Shown here in pieces: positions 32,709 through 40,463 of a stretch of DNA of 46,004 bases. Under the pieces are notes generated by a model. The model saw only the letters and a program-made list of their open reading frames with translations. It did no database searches and had not been told where the DNA came from. The DNA is taken from NCBI GenBank assembly GCA_022701635.1, contig JAKOOD010000396.1:1-46004 (forward strand), given 5' to 3'. The first letter of the stretch is position 1. Every line of letters starts with the position of its first letter. The DNA comes from Burkholderiaceae bacterium. GTDB taxonomy: Bacteria; Pseudomonadota; Gammaproteobacteria; Burkholderiales; Burkholderiaceae_D. The position numbers were made by a program, and so were the translations under genes.

Positions 32709-33596
32709 TTACTGCAGGAGCGACATGACCATCGAGGACATGCTGTTGGTCTGCTTCAGCATCGCGGTGCCGGCTTGCATCAGCATCTGGTTCGAGGTCA
32801 TGCTCGACGACTCGGTTGCGAAGTCGACGTCCATGATGCGGCCAGCGGCGGCCTGGGTGTTCGAGCTGACGTTCGACAGGTTGTTGTAGACGTGGTCCAG
32901 GCGGTTGGCCACGGCGCCCAGCTTCGAACGCAGTGCGCTGACGCTGTCGATCGCGCTGGCCAGGTCGCCGATGGTGGCGTTGGCGTTGGTGCCGGTGATG
33001 TCGGTACCGATCGCGGTGGCGGCGGCGCCGGTGGTGCCGTTGTAGGAAGCGGCTGCGTTCTTGATGGCGGTGTGGACGTTGGTCAGTTCGGTGGCGAAGC
33101 TGGCGGTCATCTTCTCCGACGAATCGGCGCCGATCTGGAAGGTCATGCCGGCGGTTGCGCTCAGCTTGCTGGTGCCGCCTGCGGTCAGCAGGGTGCTGCC
33201 GCCGAACTTGGTGTTGGCCATGATGTTGCCCAGTTCGTTGCTCAGCTGGTCGAACTCGCCCTGCATCGCGGTCTGGTCGTCGGTCGACGACGAGGCGTCG
33301 GAGGACTGGGTGGCCAGGTCTTTCATGCGGACCAGGATGTTGCCGACTTCGGACAGCGCGCCTTCGGCGGTCTGCATCATCGAGACCGAATTCTGGGTGT
33401 TGCGCATTGCGACGGCCATGCCGCTGGTCTGCGACTTCAGGCGGGTGGCGATCTGCAGGCCGGCGGCGTCGTCCATTGCCGAGTTGATGCGGTAGCCGGT
33501 CGACAGGCGGGTCATCGAGGTCGACAGCGACTTCTGGGTGGTGCTGATCGAGTTCTGTGCGGAGAGCGAGGCATTGTTGGTGTGAAGGCTCAGCAT
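32709..33596 (-). CDS. Flagellin, lateral (LafA)-type
   Basis: This 295-residue filament subunit starts at the ATG at 33596 (MLSLHTNNASLSAQNSISTT), which follows AGGAGC. The frame is open upstream but without homology. The N-terminal D0/D1 helices contain MTRLSTGYRINSAMDDAAGL and QIATRLKSQTSGMAVAMRNTQ. The C-terminal half reads LGAVANRLDHVYNNLSNVSS, then GRIMDVDFATESSSMTSNQM and QTNSMSSMVMSLLQ. Only a small central part remains, so there are no large outer D2/D3 domains. The MLSLHTN start and SSSMTSNQMLMQAG-type ending are typical of lateral flagellins. It is probably transcribed by FliA. The Ser/Thr-rich middle offers O-glycosylation sites. Confidence 0.95.
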   Translation of the reverse strand: MLSLHTNNASLSAQNSISTTQKSLSTSMTRLSTGYRINSAMDDAAGLQIATRLKSQTSGMAVAMRNTQNSVSMMQTAEGALSEVGNILVRMKDLATQSSDASSSTDDQTAMQGEFDQLSNELGNIMANTKFGGSTLLTAGGTSKLSATAGMTFQIGADSSEKMTASFATELTNVHTAIKNAAASYNGTTGAAATAIGTDITGTNANATIGDLASAIDSVSALRSKLGAVANRLDHVYNNLSNVSSNTQAAAGRIMDVDFATESSSMTSNQMLMQAGTAMLKQTNSMSSMVMSLLQ

Positions 33597-33954
33597 GGTG
33601 AAGCTCCTAAAAAATTGGGTGTTGGTCACTGGAGCAGCGATTCGTCGCGCTCTCACAAGTACAAGACGACCGTTTTCCACCGGGCATTAAATTCCATATG
33701 GAAATTTTTTTGAAAAATTTTTAGACGTGCTGTTTTAACAATGACAGTGGCAGATTGCATATGTTTATGCCCCTGTATGCCTAGGAATACCTGCCTTGTG
33801 TCAAACGGTCGCCACGACAAACTTACAATTTGGCGGATATCTTTTGCTCCATGGCAAGTGCACATCTATAATTCTTGAATGCCCCGGCGTCGGCCGATCG
33901 CGTTCTTCGCCGCCGCCTCACTCATCCGGCTCACTCACTTTCACGCTTCTCATC
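33597..33954. promoter_or_regulatory. Divergent intergenic region, flagellin / TPR glycosyltransferase
   Basis: This 358-base region has a marked AT-rich core (33688-33740) in an otherwise GC-rich window. It includes a perfect 12-base palindrome ttccatatggaa (33692-33703) about 100 bases upstream of the flagellin start. A convincing sigma-28 promoter for flagellin could not be identified by eye, although one is expected. A candidate sigma-70 promoter for the rightward genes lies at 33844-33872. Confidence 0.5.
33844..33872 (+). promoter_or_regulatory. Candidate sigma-70 promoter for the glycosyltransferase operon
   Basis: A perfect TATAAT (33867-33872) is preceded at 17 bases by ttgctc (33844-33849), a 3/6 match to TTGACA that keeps the TTG. 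The start codon at 33955 would leave a leader of about 75 bases. Confidence 0.45.
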
Positions 33955-36177
33955 ATGGCAAAACCATTCGCACATCCGGCTCCCCAGCACGGCCAGGCCG
34001 CCGCCACAGCAGCACGAGCAAACCATCTATATATGGAAGGCCTGCAATTGCACCACCAGGGCGAACTGGCCAAGGCAGCTGCCTTCTATGAACAGGTATT
34101 GTCGCTGGTGCCGAAGCATGTCGAGGCGCTGCACCACGTGGGCATCATCGCTTTCCAGGAGGGGAACCACGAATTGGCCGTCGGTTTCATCCGCGCGGCC
34201 CTGGCCCAGAACCCGAACGTGGCGGCGGCTCATTGCGACCTCGGCAATGCATTGAAGGAGTTGAACCAGCTCGGCAATGCGCTGAACAGCTACGACCGCG
34301 CGATCGAACTGGCGCCGGGCGACGTCGATGCCTATTACAACCGCGGTGCCACCCTGCACGCGATGAAGCGCTTCGACGACGCGCTGGCCAGCTACGACCA
34401 GGCACTGGCACGCAACCCGGGCGACGCGCAAGCCTTGAACAATCGCGGCGTGACGCTCAAGGAGCTGCAGCGTTTCGAGGACGCGCTGGCGAGCTACGAC
34501 AGGGCGCTTGCCCTGGCGCCGGACTTCGTGGACGCCTGGAGCAACCGCGGCATCGCGCTGCGCGAACTGGGCCAGTTCGAGCAGGCGCTGGAAAGCCTCG
34601 ACACCGCGATCTCGCTCAAGCCGCGCTTCGCCGATGCCCATTGCAACCGCGGCATCGTACTGCAGTCCATGGACCGGTCGCAGGAAGCACTGGACGCCCA
34701 TGATTATGCGATCAGCCTGAATCCGCGCTTCGCCCAGGGTTACCATAACCGTGCCTTGACCTATTACGAACTCGAACGCTGGCAGGAGGCGCTGGCCGAT
34801 TCCCAGCAGGCCATCCGCCTGCGTCCCGATTACGCCGAAGCCTACGCCTGGCTGGGCGAGACGCTGCAGGAGATGAAGCAGTTCGAAGCCGCCGTCAAGA
34901 GCTACGACGTGGGCATCCGGCTCGGTTACGAGACCCCGGAGCTGCACGAGCGGCGCAGCGCGGCGCTGGGAGAACTGAAGCAGTTCGACCAGGCGCTGGA
35001 CGCGATCGACAAGGCCCTGACGATGAAGGATTACCCGATCGGCCAGTGCGTGCGCGGCGGCGTGCTGCTGCGCATGGACCGCCACGACGAGGCACTGGCC
35101 TGCTACGAGCGCGCGATCGCGATGGCGCCCGACCTGGCCGAAGCCCACCACAACCGCGCGATCGTGCTGGGTCTCCAGCAGCGCGATGCCGAATCGCTGG
35201 CTGCCTTCGACACCACGCTGGCGCTCGATCCCGCGCTCAACCTGGCGCGCTGGAACCTGGCGCTGATGAACCTGCGCCGCGGCGCGCTGCTGGAAGGCTG
35301 GCGCGGCTACGAATGGCGCTGGCAGACCCCGGGGATCAGCGTCTACAAGGAGCGCCGCACCTTCGTCCAGCCGCTCTGGATGGGCGAGGAACCATTGGCC
35401 GGCAAGACCATCCTGCTGTATGCCGAGCAGGGCATCGGCGACACGCTGCAGATGTGCCGCTATGTCGAAAAGGTGGCCGCGCTCGGCGCCCGTATCGTGC
35501 TCGAAGTGCAGCCGGCGCTGGTGCGCCTGCTGCGCGACCTGCCGGGCGTGGCGGCGATCGTGGCGGGCGGCAGCCGCCTGCCGGCGTTCGACCTGCAATG
35601 TCCTCTGATGAGCCTTCCGCTGGCGTTCCAGACGACGCTGGACGCGATGCCCGCGCCGCGCCGCTACCTCGACGCGGATCCTGCCCGCGTCGCCGCCTGG
35701 GAAGCCACGCTCGGACCGAAGACGCGGACCCGCGTCGGCGTCGTCTGGAGCGGCAGCACCATCCACCTGGGCGACCATCACCGCAGCGTCGCGCTGGCCG
35801 AGTTCGCGGCGCTGTTCGGTGGCGATTGCGAGTTCGTGTCGCTGCAGAAGGAAGTGCGCGACGCCGACCAGGCCGTGCTCGCGGGCCTGCCGCAGGTGCG
35901 CCACGTCGGCGCGCAACTGGAGGACATGACCGATACCGCGGCCCTGTGCGAACTGATGGACCTGGTGATCTCGGTCGACACCAGCGTGGCCCACCTGGCC
36001 GCCGCGCTGGGCCGGCCGGTCTGGATCCTGCTGCCATCCAATAGCGACTGGCGCTGGATGCGCGAGCGCAGCGACAGCCCCTGGTATCCGACGGCCAAAC
36101 TGTTTCGTTGCAACAAGGACAGCGCATGGGGCGACGTGCTGGCCAGCGTGCGCCGTGACCTGGAGGCGCTGGCGTGA
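33955..36177 (+). CDS. TPR-repeat glycosyltransferase (GT-B, GT9/GT41-like)
   Basis: This 740-residue protein has about thirteen 34-residue TPR repeats from roughly residue 24 to 465 (for example VDAYYNRGATLHAMKRFDDA, then LASYDQALARNPGD). A C-terminal glycosyltransferase-like domain follows at about 480-740. That domain has the G-K-T-I-L-L-Y-A-E-Q-G-I-G-D-T-L-Q nucleotide-sugar loop, WSGSTIHLGDHHRSVAL, CEFVSLQKE and SVDTSVAHLAAALGRPVWIL. The start at 33955 begins the recognisable protein; the frame is open 53 codons upstream without homology. TPR plus this domain is the architecture of SPINDLY/OGT-like and flagellin glycosyltransferases. Its divergence from flagellin suggests filament modification; this is inference. 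Confidence 0.88.
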   Translation: MAKPFAHPAPQHGQAAATAARANHLYMEGLQLHHQGELAKAAAFYEQVLSLVPKHVEALHHVGIIAFQEGNHELAVGFIRAALAQNPNVAAAHCDLGNALKELNQLGNALNSYDRAIELAPGDVDAYYNRGATLHAMKRFDDALASYDQALARNPGDAQALNNRGVTLKELQRFEDALASYDRALALAPDFVDAWSNRGIALRELGQFEQALESLDTAISLKPRFADAHCNRGIVLQSMDRSQEALDAHDYAISLNPRFAQGYHNRALTYYELERWQEALADSQQAIRLRPDYAEAYAWLGETLQEMKQFEAAVKSYDVGIRLGYETPELHERRSAALGELKQFDQALDAIDKALTMKDYPIGQCVRGGVLLRMDRHDEALACYERAIAMAPDLAEAHHNRAIVLGLQQRDAESLAAFDTTLALDPALNLARWNLALMNLRRGALLEGWRGYEWRWQTPGISVYKERRTFVQPLWMGEEPLAGKTILLYAEQGIGDTLQMCRYVEKVAALGARIVLEVQPALVRLLRDLPGVAAIVAGGSRLPAFDLQCPLMSLPLAFQTTLDAMPAPRRYLDADPARVAAWEATLGPKTRTRVGVVWSGSTIHLGDHHRSVALAEFAALFGGDCEFVSLQKEVRDADQAVLAGLPQVRHVGAQLEDMTDTAALCELMDLVISVDTSVAHLAAALGRPVWILLPSNSDWRWMRERSDSPWYPTAKLFRCNKDSAWGDVLASVRRDLEALA

Positions 36178-36188
36178 CGGGGAACAGC

Positions 36189-36917
36189 ATGCGTTTGCCG
36201 ATCAAGGTCATCAGCCTGCCGGGTTCGCTCGAACGCCGGGCCGCCTTCGCCGCCAACAACAGCCACGTCGCCTACGACTTCTTCGATGCGGTCGACGGCA
36301 AGCAGATCCAGCCGCAGATGGCGCGCCTGCCCGACCTGTTCGCGCCCGGCCTGGAGTACACGGCCGGCGCGGTCGGCTGCGCGCTCTCGCACCTGACGCT
36401 GTGGCAGGACGTGGTCGATAGCCAGCAGCCGCTCACCATCCTCGAGGACGACGCCATCCTGCGCCACGATTTCGAGACGCGCGCGGCACAGGCCGTCGCC
36501 GGCCTGCCGGCCGACTGGGATATCGTGGTGTGGGGCTGGAACTTCGATTCGATCCTGTCGCTGAACATCCTGCCAGGCATCTCGCCGGCCGTCGTGCAGT
36601 TCAACCAGACCCAGTTGCGCGCGACCATGCGCAACTTCCAGGCACTGACCGGCGCGCCGGCGGTGCTGCGCCTGGGCGAATGCTTCGGCACCTGCGCCTA
36701 CACCATCAGTCCGGCCGGAGCGCGCCGCTTCATGGCGGCTTGCTTCCCGCTGCGCCCGTTCCGCCATTACGTGCAGGGCATCAAGCGCGACCTGCCCAAC
36801 AACGGCATCGACATCCCGATGATCCAGCTGTACGGCCTGGTCAACGCCTTCTGCGCGATGCCGCCGCTGGCCGCAACCCGCAACGACCGGACGGCCTCGC
36901 TGGTGCAGGCACCCTGA
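36189..36917 (+). CDS. GT25-like glycosyltransferase
   Basis: This 242-residue cytoplasmic protein resembles the LPS/LOS glycosyltransferase family 25. It has an N-terminal IKVISLPGSLERRAAFAANN strand-loop and YDFFDAVDGKQI. The diagnostic AGAVGCALSHLTLWQDVVDS, then PLTILEDDAILRHDF, includes the acidic E-D-D-A motif. A later segment (LGECFGTCAYTISPAGARRFMAA) fits the family too. The ATG at 36189 follows GGGGAA; an overlapping GTG at 36174 is possible. The gene is coupled to the TPR glycosyltransferase and likely acts in the same glycan pathway. Confidence 0.85.
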   Translation: MRLPIKVISLPGSLERRAAFAANNSHVAYDFFDAVDGKQIQPQMARLPDLFAPGLEYTAGAVGCALSHLTLWQDVVDSQQPLTILEDDAILRHDFETRAAQAVAGLPADWDIVVWGWNFDSILSLNILPGISPAVVQFNQTQLRATMRNFQALTGAPAVLRLGECFGTCAYTISPAGARRFMAACFPLRPFRHYVQGIKRDLPNNGIDIPMIQLYGLVNAFCAMPPLAATRNDRTASLVQAP

Positions 36918-36938
36918 CCGCAATACGCCCCTTATTTC

Positions 36939-38519
36939 ATGAAGAACGCTATGCAGCCCCTCGATTACACAACGATTCCACGCGTGGTGCACCGCATCTG
37001 GTTCGGTCCGAAGCCGATCCCCGACGAGTACCAGAAATATTGGGAAGCATGGCAGCGCCAGCTGCCCGATTTCGCATTCCGCACCTGGCGCGACGACGAC
37101 GTCCTCGCATTCCAGACCGCGCCGCAGATCGCGCGCGCGGAAGGCATGGCGCGCAAGGCCGATATCGCACGCTATGAAATCCTGCTGCGCCACGGCGGCA
37201 TCTACCTCGACTGCGACATCTTCCCTTACAAGCGTTTCGACGACACGCTGCTCGACAACGAGCTGGTGGTTTGCAACGAGAGCGGGGACGAAAGCATCTG
37301 TTCGATCGGCTTCATCGCCGCGATACCGGGGGCGCAGGCGCTGGCCTGGGCGGTCGATGCCCTGTTGACGCGGCAGCTGAACCGCCGCCCCCCGAACGAG
37401 GAGACCGGCCCGTGGTTCTTCCGCGAAGCGCTGCGCCACGGACCACATACGAAGCTCCCCACCATGAGCTTTTATCCCTACCTCTTCAACGAGCCGTTTT
37501 CGGCGGTCCTGGAACGCGACCTGTCCGCCACCTACGGCATCCATGTGTGGGGCGGCTCCTGGCTGGACGACAGGCAGAAACTGGCCAAGGTGATGGAACG
37601 CGTGCAGCATGGCGACCTCGAGGAAGCGGCCCACCTGTCCGCCGGCATGCAGGGCGACGGCGAGCAGATCCATGCGTATGCCAACCTGGCCCGCGCCGCC
37701 CGCATGAAGCTCATGGAGGCGGCCAAGCATGCCATGCTGGGCAACCACCTGAAGATGGAGAACGTGGCGCCGCTGGCCTTCCTCAAGGCCGGCCTGTTCC
37801 TGATGACGCAGGTCACCGATGCGCTGGTGTGGCAGATCGGCGCCGCCGACGGCATCCTGGTCGATCCGCTGCGCACGCTGATGGTGAACTTCGACCCGCA
37901 CGCCGTGCTGGTCGAGCCCAATCCTTACATGCATGCCAGGCTGCGCAAGAACTACGCCAACAACCAGCGTACCCGCTTCATCCAGGCTGCACTGGGCGCG
38001 GTGCCCGGTACCCTGCGCCTGAACGCGATCAATCCGGAAAAAGTCGAGGCCAATGGCCTGCCCGGATGGGCGCTCGGCATCTCATCGGCTTATACCGACC
38101 GCAACGCGATCGGCGGCCTGACCATCGACGCCGACATGACGCGCGCGATCGGGGCATGCGTGGAAGAGATCGATGTCGACCTGGTCGACGTCGAGCATCT
38201 GCTGGCGCTGCACGACCACGTGCCCCCGGCTATCGTCGTGATCGACGTCGAAGGCATGGATGCGCAGATCGTCGAGTTGGTCCTGGACCGCGGTATCCGT
38301 CCGTTCATCCTGCAATTCGAGGCACAGTGCCTGCCTCAGGCTGAAATGGACCTGGTGATGGCCATGCTGCAGGACGAATACGTCAGCCTGCGCTTCGGCG
38401 AAGACATCGTCGCCTATCGCAAGGATTTCCTGGAAACCTACTGCGAGCATATCTACGTCGAGAACGGCATTCACACGATCTACCGCGATGCGGTCGCCTT
38501 CGTGATGAATATTGCCTAG
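36939..38519 (+). CDS. Fusion of GT32-like glycosyltransferase and FkbM-like methyltransferase
   Basis: This 526-residue protein appears bifunctional. The N-terminal part (about 10-250) is a GT-A glycosyltransferase of the DXD sugar-binding type: IPRVVHRIWFGPKPIPDEYQ, then ARKADIARYEILLRHGGIYL with D-C-D at 91-93. The C-terminal part (about 290-510) resembles FkbM SAM-dependent methyltransferases: WQIGAADGILVDPL, HAVLVEPNPYMHARLRKNYA, RFIQAALGAVPGTLRLNAI and AIVVIDVEGMDAQIVELVLD. A single open frame spans both, with no frameshift. It is third in the glycosylation block. It could add a sugar and methylate it. Its stop shares the CTAG with the convergent kinase gene. Confidence 0.85.
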   Translation: MKNAMQPLDYTTIPRVVHRIWFGPKPIPDEYQKYWEAWQRQLPDFAFRTWRDDDVLAFQTAPQIARAEGMARKADIARYEILLRHGGIYLDCDIFPYKRFDDTLLDNELVVCNESGDESICSIGFIAAIPGAQALAWAVDALLTRQLNRRPPNEETGPWFFREALRHGPHTKLPTMSFYPYLFNEPFSAVLERDLSATYGIHVWGGSWLDDRQKLAKVMERVQHGDLEEAAHLSAGMQGDGEQIHAYANLARAARMKLMEAAKHAMLGNHLKMENVAPLAFLKAGLFLMTQVTDALVWQIGAADGILVDPLRTLMVNFDPHAVLVEPNPYMHARLRKNYANNQRTRFIQAALGAVPGTLRLNAINPEKVEANGLPGWALGISSAYTDRNAIGGLTIDADMTRAIGACVEEIDVDLVDVEHLLALHDHVPPAIVVIDVEGMDAQIVELVLDRGIRPFILQFEAQCLPQAEMDLVMAMLQDEYVSLRFGEDIVAYRKDFLETYCEHIYVENGIHTIYRDAVAFVMNIA

Positions 38520-40453
38520 GTCAAGGCGCGCGGCACGGTCCTGGCCCGTTCCAGCACCTCGAGCAGCTGGCCGAAGTCCACGGGTTTCACCAGGCGCGCA
38601 TCGAAACCCGGGCCGGCGCTCTGCGCATGCTGGTTTTCGCCCCAGCCGGTGACGGCGATGATGCTCATCGTCTCGCCCCACGTGTGCTCGCGCACGCGGT
38701 GCGCGACTTCGTACCCGTTCAGCCTGGGCATGCCGATGTCCAGCAGCAGGATGGCCGGCCGGCGCTGCTCCGCCAGGTCGTAGGCGGCCTGGCCGTCGTA
38801 GGCGGTGTGCACCTGGTAGCCTTCGGCGCGCAGCAGTTCGGACAGCAGGTCGGCGGCATCCACGTTGTCGTCGGCCAGCACGATTTCCGATGGATGCAGG
38901 CCGGGGGAGGGCAGCGGGTCCGCCGCCGGCGTGCTTTCCTGCGTCGCTTCGGCGAGCGGCAAGGTGACCCTGACCCGCGTGCCCAGTCCCGCACCGGCAC
39001 TGGATGCGCTGACCGAGCCGCCATGCAGTTCGACCAGGGAGCGGACCACGGCCAGCCCGACGCCGAGTCCGGGCTCGCCGCCATGCATCTTGGTGTGGCC
39101 TTGCGCGAACATGTCGAATACGCCGCCGAGGCGGGCGGCTTCGATCCCGATGCCGTTGTCGGCGATCTCCAGCACCGCATTCCCGTCGTCGTGCCAGGCA
39201 CGGATCCCGATCTCGCCGCCGGGCGGGGTGAACTTGGCGGCATTGTGCAGCAGGTTGCCGATCACCTGGGTCAGGCGGACTTCGTCGCCGTTGACGACGA
39301 GGGGTTCGCCGGCCACCGTCTGGATCGTCCGGTGCCGCTTTGCCTCCAGGGCCGGACGCGCGTTCTCGTACGCGATGTCGATGATGGCGCGCAGGTCGGT
39401 CGGCTCCAGGTCCAGTTCGATACGGTTGCGGGTGATGCGGCTGACATCGAGCAGGTCGTCCAGCAGCTTGCCCATGTGCGCGGTCTGGCGCTCGATGACA
39501 TCCACCGCCTTGCGCATCTGCGGCGGCGGCGCACTGCGGCGCAGCATCGCCACCGAATAGCCCGACGCGGCCAGCGGATTGCGCAACTCGTGTGCCAGGA
39601 GCGCCAGGAATTCGGTCTTCTGGCGGTCGGCCTCCTGCAGCTCGGCGCGCTGGCGCTTCAGGTCGTCCTGGATCGCGACTTCGGACGTGATGTCGCGCGC
39701 GCTGCCGACCACGAGCACGGCGGCCCCGGCCTCGTCGTGCAGCACCTTGGCGGTGGACGCGATCCAGCGCGTCACGCCGTCGGCGCCCAGGACGCGGAAC
39801 TCGACGCGGTAGGGCCGGACGCCGCGCACGGCGTCGTCCCAGGCGGACAGCACTGCCGGCCGATCGTCCGGATGGATGGCCTCGGCCCAGTCGGCGACGC
39901 CGGCGTGCACGAAGCCGGGTGCGTGGCCGAACATGGGGCCGAGGGCATCGGAGTAGGTCACCTCTTCATTGCGCAGGTCGACCTGCCAGCTGCCCATCCC
40001 GGCGGCTTCCAGCGTGATCTCCAGGCGCGCCCGCGCCACCGTCTCGCGCACATGCGCTTCCTCCAGCCGCTTGCGCTGCTGCGCTCGTTCGACGCAGGCG
40101 CGCACCGTGAACGGTACGCGCGGATAGTGCTTGACGGTCTTGGTCACATAATCGTCCAGCCCATCCTTCATGGCGGCCACGGCGACTTCCTCGCTGCCGC
40201 TGCCGGTGAACATGATGACCGGACGCTCCGGGAACCGGCGCTTCAGTTCGTGCAGCACGGTGATGCCATCGCTCCAGCGCAACTGGTAATCGGTGATGGC
40301 GACGTCGAAATCCTCAGCGCCCAGCATGTGCGCGAACGCTTCGGCGGTGCCCGCATGCAGCACCCGCGGGTCGTCGAGATCGAGCTTCAGCTGGCGCTCG
40401 ACCAGGGCGCGGTCGTCCGGGTTGTCGTCGATCAGGAGGATGCTCAGGCCCAT
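38516..40453 (-). CDS. Hybrid sensor kinase REC-PAS-HisKA-HATPase-REC
   Basis: This 645-residue soluble protein has an N-terminal receiver (LSILLIDDNPDDRALVERQL; phosphoacceptor Asp about 55 in AITDYQ). A PAS domain follows (SDALGPMFGHAPGF to VLVVGSARDIT), then HisKA with the LLAHELRNPL H-box. The HATPase domain (VIGNLLHNAAKFTPPGGEIG, LEIADNGIGIE, GLGVGLAVVRSLVELHGG) leads to a C-terminal receiver (LLLDIGMPRLNGYE, then RLVKPVDF). The start at 40453 follows GAGGA and lies 10 bases after the preceding kinase. No transmembrane segment is seen. It likely receives and relays phosphate from the upstream kinases. Its target is unknown. Confidence 0.93.
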   Translation of the reverse strand: MGLSILLIDDNPDDRALVERQLKLDLDDPRVLHAGTAEAFAHMLGAEDFDVAITDYQLRWSDGITVLHELKRRFPERPVIMFTGSGSEEVAVAAMKDGLDDYVTKTVKHYPRVPFTVRACVERAQQRKRLEEAHVRETVARARLEITLEAAGMGSWQVDLRNEEVTYSDALGPMFGHAPGFVHAGVADWAEAIHPDDRPAVLSAWDDAVRGVRPYRVEFRVLGADGVTRWIASTAKVLHDEAGAAVLVVGSARDITSEVAIQDDLKRQRAELQEADRQKTEFLALLAHELRNPLAASGYSVAMLRRSAPPPQMRKAVDVIERQTAHMGKLLDDLLDVSRITRNRIELDLEPTDLRAIIDIAYENARPALEAKRHRTIQTVAGEPLVVNGDEVRLTQVIGNLLHNAAKFTPPGGEIGIRAWHDDGNAVLEIADNGIGIEAARLGGVFDMFAQGHTKMHGGEPGLGVGLAVVRSLVELHGGSVSASSAGAGLGTRVRVTLPLAEATQESTPAADPLPSPGLHPSEIVLADDNVDAADLLSELLRAEGYQVHTAYDGQAAYDLAEQRRPAILLLDIGMPRLNGYEVAHRVREHTWGETMSIIAVTGWGENQHAQSAGPGFDARLVKPVDFGQLLEVLERARTVPRALT

Positions 40454-40463
40454 GGCGTCGTCC

